Assembly: GCA_002315825.1 (NCBI GenBank)
Contig: DCIC01000147.1
Coordinates: 1 to 15,278, forward strand
Direction: 5' to 3'
Source: Bacteroidales bacterium UBA1736
GTDB lineage: Bacteria; Bacteroidota; Bacteroidia; Bacteroidales; UBA932
Length of the DNA stretch: 15,278 bases
In this document: piece by piece, positions 1 to 5,973 of the stretch
Layout of the letters: each line of letters opens with the position of its first letter
Position numbering within the stretch: position 1 is the first letter of the stretch
Position numbers and translations under genes: made by a program
Notes under the pieces: generated by a model
Seen by the model: only the letters and a program-made list of their open reading frames with translations
Databases searched by the model: none
What the model was told of the DNA's origin: nothing

Positions 1-36
1 CCGAAAGCAACGCTGCAAAGAAGGTAAAGTTCCCCC

Positions 37-69
37 AAAAAAAGAGGCCGACCCTTTTGAGTCGACCTC
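37..69 (-). terminator. Intrinsic terminator of the nqr operon
   Basis: Read on the minus strand, a 9-bp stem (GAGGTCGAC pairing with GTCGGCCTC, one G-T wobble) encloses an 8-nt loop and is followed at once by seven Ts (37-43). The stem arms are at 61-69 and 44-52. It lies 25 bp past the nqrF stop codon, where an operon terminator is expected. On the plus strand no T tract follows the stem, so it should act only for leftward transcription. Confidence 0.9.
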
Positions 70-93
70 CTCCTTAATATTATATCTGTGAGC

Positions 94-1368
94 CTAACCA
101 CCGAAATTGTCATAGAATACATTCTCGGGAGGAACTCCCAGACTGTCAAGCAGATTGTTTACTGAAGCAACCATCATAGGAGGACCGCACATAAAGTACT
201 TGATGTCCTCAGGAGTCTCGTGATCCTTAAGGTAAGTCTCATTCATAACATTGTGAACGAAACCGGCTACATAAGGAACACCTGCCTCATCAGCTGCGGG
301 ATCCGGACGGTCAAGTGCCAGATGGAACTTGAAGTTAGGGAACTCACGCTCAATCTCAGCGAAATCCTCAAGATAGAACGCCTCCACAAGAGCACGCGCA
401 CCATAGAAGAAATGAACTGTACGTCCAGTCTTCAAGGTCTTGAACAAATGCATAATGTGGCTTCTGAGAGGTGCCATACCTGCACCACCACCTACGAATA
501 CGTACTCCTGATTGTCAGGATCGTTCTCGGGAAGCAGGAACTCACCGAAAGGACCACTGATCATAACCTTGTCACCGGGCTTGCGGGTGAAAACGTATGA
601 AGAAGCAATACCCGGGTTGACAGGCAGAAGCTTAGGTCCGAGCTCACGGGGAACACTCCTGTCGAAAGGAGGTGTTGCGATACGCACGTTAAGCTTAATG
701 ATATTGTCCTCAGCAGGATAAGAGGCCATAGAGTAAGCCCTGATAGTAGGCTCGGGATTGACTGACTCCAGATTGAAGAAACCGAATTTCTCCCAGTCTG
801 CACGGTATTCGCTCTCGACTTCGATATCCTTGAAATAAACGTGATATGCAGGGATATCGATCTGAATGTACTCACCGCTCTTGAAGTCAATGTGCTCACC
901 TTCGGGAAGACGTACTGTAAACTCCTTGATAAAGGTTGCTACATTCTTGTTGCTGATGACCTCACACTCAAGTTTCTTCACGCTGAGAGCGGACTCTGAA
1001 ACCTTGATCTTGAGATTGTCCTTGACCTTAACCTGACAGCCAAGTCTCCAATTGTCCTTGATCTGCTTCCTGTTGAAGAAACCAACCTCGGTGGGGAGTA
1101 TTGTGCCGCCGCCTTCCATAACCTGCACCTTGCACTGACCGCAATTGGCCTTTCCGCCGCAGGCGGAAGGGAGGAAAATCTTGTTGTCCGCAAGAGTGCT
1201 CATAAGCGAGCTTCCGGGAGTGACGTCAAGAGTCTTCTTTCCGTTATTGATATCAATCTGAACCTTCCCTTTAGGGGTGAGGCAAATCTTAATGATCAGG
1301 AGGACGGCCACCAGAATGATGATGACAATCACCATTACAAACATTGATGAAATGATCGTATTAGTCAT
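94..1368 (-). CDS. nqrF: Na+-translocating NADH:quinone oxidoreductase subunit F (NADH-oxidising flavoprotein)
   Basis: NqrF is the electron entry point of Na+-NQR. It oxidises cytosolic NADH on FAD and passes electrons through a 2Fe-2S cluster into the membrane subunits. The 424-residue product has one N-terminal membrane helix (about 5-27), then a plant-type ferredoxin domain with cysteines C70, C76, C79 and C111. The FAD-binding RAYS motif follows at 210-213, a GGGAGMAP nucleotide-binding loop at 293-300, a CGPPMM motif at 394-399, and the family C-terminus YDNFGG. Length is close to the roughly 408 residues of the Vibrio protein. It is the last gene of the operon, 15 bp after nqrE. The ATG is preceded by a strong GGAGGA at 7-nt spacing, which supports this start. 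The four cysteines separate it from unrelated ferredoxin reductases, and the gene order rules out RNF. Confidence 0.97.
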   Translation of the reverse strand: MTNTIISSMFVMVIVIIILVAVLLIIKICLTPKGKVQIDINNGKKTLDVTPGSSLMSTLADNKIFLPSACGGKANCGQCKVQVMEGGGTILPTEVGFFNRKQIKDNWRLGCQVKVKDNLKIKVSESALSVKKLECEVISNKNVATFIKEFTVRLPEGEHIDFKSGEYIQIDIPAYHVYFKDIEVESEYRADWEKFGFFNLESVNPEPTIRAYSMASYPAEDNIIKLNVRIATPPFDRSVPRELGPKLLPVNPGIASSYVFTRKPGDKVMISGPFGEFLLPENDPDNQEYVFVGGGAGMAPLRSHIMHLFKTLKTGRTVHFFYGARALVEAFYLEDFAEIEREFPNFKFHLALDRPDPAADEAGVPYVAGFVHNVMNETYLKDHETPEDIKYFMCGPPMMVASVNNLLDSLGVPPENVFYDNFGG

Positions 1369-1375
1369 AATTGTG

Positions 1376-1381
1376 TCCTCC
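1376..1381 (-). promoter_or_regulatory. Strong Shine-Dalgarno sequence for nqrF
   Basis: GGAGGA on the minus strand lies 7 nt before the nqrF ATG, inside the 15-bp gap after the nqrE stop. Most other starts in this window have no comparable motif, so it stands out in a lineage that usually relies little on Shine-Dalgarno pairing. Confidence 0.7.
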
Positions 1382-1383
1382 GA

Positions 1384-1998
1384 TTAAAATGAAATACCCA
1401 TAAAGGCCATAAAGGCAATGCCCATAAGACCTACCGTGATGAATGCGATACCTGTCCCTTTCAGTCCTGCAGGCACATTGCTATAGGAGAGCTTCTCTCT
1501 GATAGCAGCGAGAGCGACGATGGCAAGCCACCAGCCGATACCCGAACCAAGAGCATAAACTGCAGATTCTCCAACATTAACGAAATCCTTCTGCTGCATA
1601 AAGAGTGATCCTCCGAGGATGGCACAGTTTACAGCGATAAGAGGAAGATAAATTCCGAGAGAATCATAAAGGGTAGGAAGGAACTTCTCCACAACCATCT
1701 CCACTACCTGTGTGAATGCTGCGATGACGGCGATGAAAATGATAAAGCTCAAAAAGCTCAGATCGACATCAGCGAAACCTTCACCGAGCCAGGCGAATGC
1801 ACCGGCGGTAAGAACATATCTGTTAAGAAGATAATTGACGGGAAGTGTGATAAGAAGCATAGCCACAACCGCGATACCCAGGCCGTTGGCTGTCTTTACA
1901 TTCTTGGATACTGCCAGGTATGAACACATACCGAGGAAGTATGCAAAAATCATATTGTCAACAAATATTGACTTTACGAATAAGCTGATATATTCCAT
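1384..1998 (-). CDS. nqrE: Na+-NQR subunit E (integral membrane)
   Basis: NqrE is a small polytopic subunit that, with NqrD, forms the membrane core carrying electrons and Na+ through the complex. The 204-residue product is almost wholly hydrophobic, with about six predicted helices. It opens with the family-type segment MEYISLFVKSIFVDNM. Conserved cysteines are seen at C25 (LGMCSYLAV) and C125 (AVNCAILGG). In the Vibrio enzyme the equivalent NqrD and NqrE cysteines hold an iron-sulfur centre between the two subunits; assigning that role here rests on family knowledge. Length matches the usual size of about 200. It starts 12 bp after nqrD with only a weak purine stretch (AGGAAA, overlapping the nqrD end) upstream. 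RnfA is a homologue, but the neighbouring nqrA and nqrF settle the identity. Confidence 0.96.
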   Translation of the reverse strand: MEYISLFVKSIFVDNMIFAYFLGMCSYLAVSKNVKTANGLGIAVVAMLLITLPVNYLLNRYVLTAGAFAWLGEGFADVDLSFLSFIIFIAVIAAFTQVVEMVVEKFLPTLYDSLGIYLPLIAVNCAILGGSLFMQQKDFVNVGESAVYALGSGIGWWLAIVALAAIREKLSYSNVPAGLKGTGIAFITVGLMGIAFMAFMGISF

Positions 1999-2010
1999 AA
2001 TCGATAGTGT

Positions 2011-2625
2011 TTATTTTTCCTGGAGATCTTTCTGAATGGATCTCTGAATCCAGATGATACAGCCCAGAATAATCAGAGCCATAGGAGGGAGGATTACGAG
2101 ACCGTTGTTGGTATAACCGATAGCCTTGAGAACAGGGAAACCGAAGAGGGTGCCCGAGCCAAGAAGCTCACGGATAAATGCTACGATAATGAGAATCATT
2201 CCGTAACCGACTCCGTTTGCAAGACCGTCAAGAAGAGAAGGGATGGGCTTGTTGCCGAGAGCGTAAGCCTCGATGCGTCCCATCACGATACAGTTGGTGA
2301 TGATAAGTCCTACATATACTGAAAGCTGCTTATCGAGTGGATAAGTGGATTCGAACGATTTGAGGAATTGGTCAACGAGAATAACCATAAGTGCTACCAC
2401 AACCAACTGTATGATGATACGGACGCGGTTGGGGATAGTCTTTCTGATAAGAGAGCAGACAAAGCTGGAAAGTCCTGTCACGATTGTAACCGACAACGCC
2501 ATTACGAGCGCTCCCTTGAGCTCCACTGTTACAGCAAGAGAGGAGCAGATACCGAGTACGAGGACAGTGATAGGGTTGCCCTTGAAAATCGGATTGAGAA
2601 TTGTTTCTTTCAATTTTGAGTCCAT
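2011..2625 (-). CDS. nqrD: Na+-NQR subunit D (integral membrane)
   Basis: NqrD pairs with NqrE as an inverted-topology homologue in the membrane core of the sodium pump. The 204-residue product has a short cytosolic-type N-terminus followed by about six hydrophobic helices. Cysteines C27 (LGICSSL) and C112 (ITNCIVMGR) sit in the positions where the family carries its shared iron-sulfur ligands. The NCIVMGRIEA segment is a family hallmark shared with RnfE. It starts 14 bp after nqrC and has the strongest Shine-Dalgarno sequence in the window just upstream of its ATG. The operon context distinguishes it from RnfE. Confidence 0.96.
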   Translation of the reverse strand: MDSKLKETILNPIFKGNPITVLVLGICSSLAVTVELKGALVMALSVTIVTGLSSFVCSLIRKTIPNRVRIIIQLVVVALMVILVDQFLKSFESTYPLDKQLSVYVGLIITNCIVMGRIEAYALGNKPIPSLLDGLANGVGYGMILIIVAFIRELLGSGTLFGFPVLKAIGYTNNGLVILPPMALIILGCIIWIQRSIQKDLQEK

Positions 2626-2630
2626 AATGT

Positions 2631-2638
2631 CTCCTCCT
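2631..2638 (-). promoter_or_regulatory. Strong Shine-Dalgarno sequence for nqrD
   Basis: AGGAGGAG on the minus strand lies 5 nt before the nqrD ATG and directly after the nqrC stop codon. It fixes the nqrD start and contrasts with nqrA, nqrB and nqrC, whose upstream sequences show no such motif. Confidence 0.75.
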
Positions 2639-2639
2639 G

Positions 2640-3377
2640 TTATTCTGCCTGATTCTTATTGATATAGGTCTTGTAAGCGCTGATCCAGGTATTGATGGCA
2701 GCGTCAAGTCCATTTGATGTCATAGTGGCACCGGTGATGGCGTCGATGGCATTGACCTTTCCTTCAGGTGCGCCACCCTTTACGATACTGAACACTGCTT
2801 CATCAGCGAAATCAATGCTCTTGCCTGCAAATTGTGCCCTGAACTCGGGGTCATCCTTTATCTTGCCACCAAGACCCGGGGTCTCGCTCGCGTGGTCGAA
2901 ATAAGCTCCCGCGATAGTCTTCAGATCTTCCTGAAGCGCGATATAGCCCCAAACCGGGCCCCAAAGTCCTGCACCATATACGGGAAATACGCTTACTCCG
3001 TTCTTGAAGATGTAAACCGGAAGCTGAGGCTCGCCTGCACCTTTGATGTTGTAATTTTCAGCCTTGAGCTGAGAGACATTGTAGATGCTTGAGCTGTTGA
3101 TATCGAGCTCGCCGACCTTCTCACCCTTGGAATTGATGATGATAGCCTCGGCCGCGTTCTCTTTATAGAAGGCAAGGGTCTTTGCGTTGCCCTTTGACTG
3201 CCAGTCCTCTTTCTCTCCGAACTGGGCGGCGGTCAGAATCTGGCTGATGGTCTCAGCTTTTTCATTTGCCTCCTGGCTGGGCTTGAGCGACTGTGAAACA
3301 AAGGCGAGAATCGCTGCCACAAGTACACAAACTACAGTTGTGTAAATGACTGTATAAGTATTGCTGTTTGTATTCAT
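2640..3377 (-). CDS. nqrC: Na+-NQR subunit C (covalent FMN subunit)
   Basis: NqrC carries an FMN covalently bound to a threonine and relays electrons on the outer face of the cytoplasmic membrane. The 245-residue product has an N-terminal membrane anchor (about 8-29) and an FMN-binding domain. That domain contains the segment SETPGLGGK (164-172), typical of the family, and the flavinylation motif DAITGATMTSNG (212-223). The modified residue should be the threonine of TGAT (T218) by family analogy. The attaching enzyme, ApbE, is not encoded in the window. The gene starts only 3 bp after the nqrB stop, so translational coupling is likely; no Shine-Dalgarno sequence is visible. RnfG is the homologue in RNF complexes, but the surrounding nqr genes exclude it. 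Confidence 0.96.
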   Translation of the reverse strand: MNTNSNTYTVIYTTVVCVLVAAILAFVSQSLKPSQEANEKAETISQILTAAQFGEKEDWQSKGNAKTLAFYKENAAEAIIINSKGEKVGELDINSSSIYNVSQLKAENYNIKGAGEPQLPVYIFKNGVSVFPVYGAGLWGPVWGYIALQEDLKTIAGAYFDHASETPGLGGKIKDDPEFRAQFAGKSIDFADEAVFSIVKGGAPEGKVNAIDAITGATMTSNGLDAAINTWISAYKTYINKNQAE

Positions 3378-3380
3378 AGC

Positions 3381-4532
3381 TTATGCGATTTTAGCTTTTT
3401 TGTTTTTCTTGGTAATATGGCGTTCTACAACGCAGTGGTCAATAAGCGGTGCAAAGGTGTTGCCCAGCAGGATTGCGAGCATCATACCCTCTGCATATCC
3501 GGGATTGAACAGTCTGATTACGACGCAGATAGCACCGACGAGGAATCCATAGATCCATTTTCCGCACTCTGTCTGAGGAGAAGTGACGGGGTCGGTTGCC
3601 ATAAATACCGTACCGAATGCGAATCCTCCCATTACAAGATGCCAGTATGCAGGAATGGCATCTCCACCCAGATTGCCGAGCCAGCCTACGAGCAGAGCGC
3701 CTGCAACTGAAGAAACCATTATCTTCCAGCTTGCGACTCCTGTGTAGATGAGAATGAATGCACCGATGAGGATGGCGATCACTGATGTCTCACCGACAGA
3801 ACCGGGTACCCCGCCCCAGAACATTGTCCATACATCAGTACCATACTGTGCGCCGCAATTTGTGAGAGCGTCTGCACCTTCTCTGATGTAAGAAAGGGGA
3901 GTGGCTCCTGTAGCTCCGTCAATCATCGTTTCTCCCTTCTTGAGATGAATCCAAGTGTCTGATCCTGACATCTGGTTGGGATATGCGAAGAAGAGGAAAG
4001 CTCTGGTGAGAAGAGCGGGGTTCCAGATGTTCATTCCGGTACCTCCGAACACTTCCTTTCCGAAAATTACTGCAAATGCGACTGCGACTGCCAGCATCCA
4101 TAGGGGAACGTCAACGGGGACGATGAGAGGGATGAGCATACCTGACATCAGGTAGCCTTCATTGACCTCTTCCTTGCGGATCTGGGCTGAGCCGAACTCA
4201 ATGGCGAGTCCTACAACATAAGCCACGATATAGAGCGGAAGCACGCGGAGGAATCCAAACCAGAAGTTCTGGAGGATGCTTGCGGTGGTTCCTGTAGCGA
4301 GAGCGTGCTGGTAACCTACATTCCACATACCGAAGATGGCTGCGGGAACGACTGACAGCACAGCGATGATCATAATTCTTTTCAAATCCACTGAATCCCT
4401 GACGTGTGCGCCCTTGAGCGATACGGTGCCGGGAACTCTAAGGAATGTCTCAAAAGCATCCACTGTGGAATGAAGGAATCCGAGTGGGCCGCCTTCTTCG
4501 AAAAGGCCGGGTTTTTTAGCGTTTTCTTCCAT
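3381..4532 (-). CDS. nqrB: Na+-NQR subunit B (membrane, covalent FMN, quinone site)
   Basis: NqrB is the largest membrane subunit. It holds covalent FMN, takes part in Na+ movement and forms the quinone/inhibitor region. The 383-residue product has a soluble N-terminus (about 1-50) and many hydrophobic helices. The motif GKEVFGGTGMNIWNPAL (158-174) is a family signature. The flavinylation motif DGATGATPL (205-213) has T211 as the expected FMN-bearing residue. It is somewhat shorter than the roughly 415-residue Vibrio protein, but no domain appears to be missing. It follows nqrA by 6 bp and precedes nqrC by 3 bp. RnfD is its distant homologue; the N-terminal extension and operon order favour NqrB. 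Confidence 0.96.
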   Translation of the reverse strand: MEENAKKPGLFEEGGPLGFLHSTVDAFETFLRVPGTVSLKGAHVRDSVDLKRIMIIAVLSVVPAAIFGMWNVGYQHALATGTTASILQNFWFGFLRVLPLYIVAYVVGLAIEFGSAQIRKEEVNEGYLMSGMLIPLIVPVDVPLWMLAVAVAFAVIFGKEVFGGTGMNIWNPALLTRAFLFFAYPNQMSGSDTWIHLKKGETMIDGATGATPLSYIREGADALTNCGAQYGTDVWTMFWGGVPGSVGETSVIAILIGAFILIYTGVASWKIMVSSVAGALLVGWLGNLGGDAIPAYWHLVMGGFAFGTVFMATDPVTSPQTECGKWIYGFLVGAICVVIRLFNPGYAEGMMLAILLGNTFAPLIDHCVVERHITKKNKKAKIA

Positions 4533-4538
4533 AATCTT

Positions 4539-5885
4539 TTAAGCCATTTCTTTAAGCATCAAGTCAATGCCCTTGCGGATGATTGACTGGATATAGTTCT
4601 TTGAAGGATCGATGAATTCGCAGAGGGCGAGATCCTCGGGGAGAACCTCATAGATGCCGAATTTCTCCATCTTGTCGATATCTTCTGCTATGCAGGCCTT
4701 GATAAGGTAAAGCGGGTAGATATCCATAGGGAGAACGTCTGCGTAGAATGAGTCGGGCATAACGAATGCGCGGGGACCTCCGTGGAGGTTGGTGTCCATA
4801 TCGTATTTCTTTTTGGGACAAAGTCTTGAGAAATATGATCTGGTGGCGCTGAACTGGTTGAAACGGAAAGGCTTTGCCCATCCGAAGAGCTCAGTGTCCC
4901 TGCCTTCCCTGATAAGACTGATCTGGTTGTCGAAGAATCCGAGGTAACCCTGCTTCCCGACATTCTTGCCGCTGAGAATATCACCGCTGATGAAACGAAC
5001 CTCTGTGTCAGGGCAGGCCATTTTCCCGATGAGGGAAATGGGCATTCCGGGGATTGTCTCTATGTAAGAAGGATTCTTTGCACAAGGTCCGGTGACTGCA
5101 ACCTTTCTGTCAAGGATGAGTTTGCCTTCGCTGAAGACTTTACCTATTGCACTGAGCAGTGTGAGTGATACGGTCCATACCGTTTCCTCCTTCAATATGG
5201 GAGAGATGTGGCTGATCTGTACCCCTACATTGCCGGCAGGGTGCTTTCCGCTTACAACGTGAACGCTTGCGTCTTTGACTTTGGCAAATGCTGAAGATGA
5301 GCAGGGGACACATACGTGGACCTTTGCAATCTTGCTGAGTGCGGTAATACCTGCCTGAATGGCTTTGCACTCATCTGCGAGGGTGAACTCAGTGTCTGCT
5401 GCGAGAGGGGCTGTGGAGAATGCGGATACAAAAATAGCCTTAGGGGTAATGCCGGGATTTGCCAGAATACCATAAGGCCTTTGAATCATAGCGGGCCACA
5501 AGCCGCTTTTCAGCAATGTTGACTTAACGCAGTCGGCGGAAGCGGCAGCAGCGTCCTGTACTCCGAAGTCAACATATTCCTGTTTGGCGTCGGACTGGAT
5601 CAGAACGGCAAGCAGCTTCCTTTTGTCTCCTCTAACGATTTCCTTCACTGTTCCGCTGACGGGAGAAGTGAGGAGAATCTCAGGATTCTTTTTGTCGGCC
5701 ATAACGGGTGAACCGGCGAGAACAGCATCGCCCTCCCTGACGAGGAGTCTGGGGAGAAATCCCTTGAACTCATCGGGCTGGATGGCTACTGTGTCCGGAA
5801 CAAGCTTCTCGCTGACAATACGGTCTGCCGCTCCGCTTACGGGGATGCTTAGACCTTTTTTCAAATCGATTGTGCTGTTTGACAT
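4539..5885 (-). CDS. nqrA: Na+-NQR subunit A
   Basis: NqrA is the soluble cytoplasmic subunit linked with ubiquinone/quinone binding and attached to the NqrB side of the complex. The 448-residue product matches the family length of about 446. Its N-terminus (DLKKGLSIPVSGAA) is characteristic. It is followed by a lipoyl-like barrel segment (about 45-95) with the LLVREGDAVLAGSPV and LLTSPVSGTVKEIV strands. It lacks the CxxCxxC ferredoxin motifs of the related RnfC, which confirms NQR rather than RNF. It is the first gene of the operon. The ATG lies about 35 nt downstream of a good Bacteroidetes -7 element, and no Shine-Dalgarno sequence is visible. No gene for the assembly factor NqrM is seen nearby. 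Confidence 0.96.
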   Translation of the reverse strand: MSNSTIDLKKGLSIPVSGAADRIVSEKLVPDTVAIQPDEFKGFLPRLLVREGDAVLAGSPVMADKKNPEILLTSPVSGTVKEIVRGDKRKLLAVLIQSDAKQEYVDFGVQDAAAASADCVKSTLLKSGLWPAMIQRPYGILANPGITPKAIFVSAFSTAPLAADTEFTLADECKAIQAGITALSKIAKVHVCVPCSSSAFAKVKDASVHVVSGKHPAGNVGVQISHISPILKEETVWTVSLTLLSAIGKVFSEGKLILDRKVAVTGPCAKNPSYIETIPGMPISLIGKMACPDTEVRFISGDILSGKNVGKQGYLGFFDNQISLIREGRDTELFGWAKPFRFNQFSATRSYFSRLCPKKKYDMDTNLHGGPRAFVMPDSFYADVLPMDIYPLYLIKACIAEDIDKMEKFGIYEVLPEDLALCEFIDPSKNYIQSIIRKGIDLMLKEMA

Positions 5886-5920
5886 TTATTGTATTGTTTG
5901 AGTAATTTCAAAACGAAGTA

Positions 5921-5928
5921 CAAAGATA
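5921..5928 (-). promoter_or_regulatory. Probable -7 element of the nqr operon promoter
   Basis: The minus strand reads TATCTTTG, a full match to the Bacteroidetes -7 consensus TAnnTTTG. It sits 35 nt upstream of the nqrA ATG, giving an expected leader of roughly 30 nt. I could not find a convincing -33 TTTG or TTG at the normal distance, so the promoter may be helped by an activator or may simply have a weak upstream element. Confidence 0.6.
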
Positions 5929-5940
5929 GTCTTTTTTCCG

Positions 5941-5948
5941 TATTTTTG
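5941..5948 (+). promoter_or_regulatory. Probable -7 element of the uvrD cluster promoter
   Basis: The plus strand reads TATTTTTG, matching TAnnTTTG, 25 nt upstream of the uvrD ATG. The leader would be about 20 nt and very A/T-rich. No -33 motif is evident at the expected spacing. It lies only 12 bp from the opposing element for nqrA, so the two polymerase footprints would overlap. Confidence 0.5.
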
Positions 5949-5973
5949 TGGAGGTTTATATAATAAATAAGTG

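Noticed and set aside
94..5885. RNF complex instead of Na+-NQR
   Set aside because: The first subunit lacks RnfC ferredoxin cysteine motifs, there is no RnfB, and the NADH-oxidising NqrF with its 2Fe-2S and FAD sites is present in NQR gene order.
5950..5954. GGAGG upstream of uvrD as a Shine-Dalgarno sequence
   Set aside because: It is 19 nt from the ATG, too far for normal pairing, and lies at the expected transcription start just after the -7 element.
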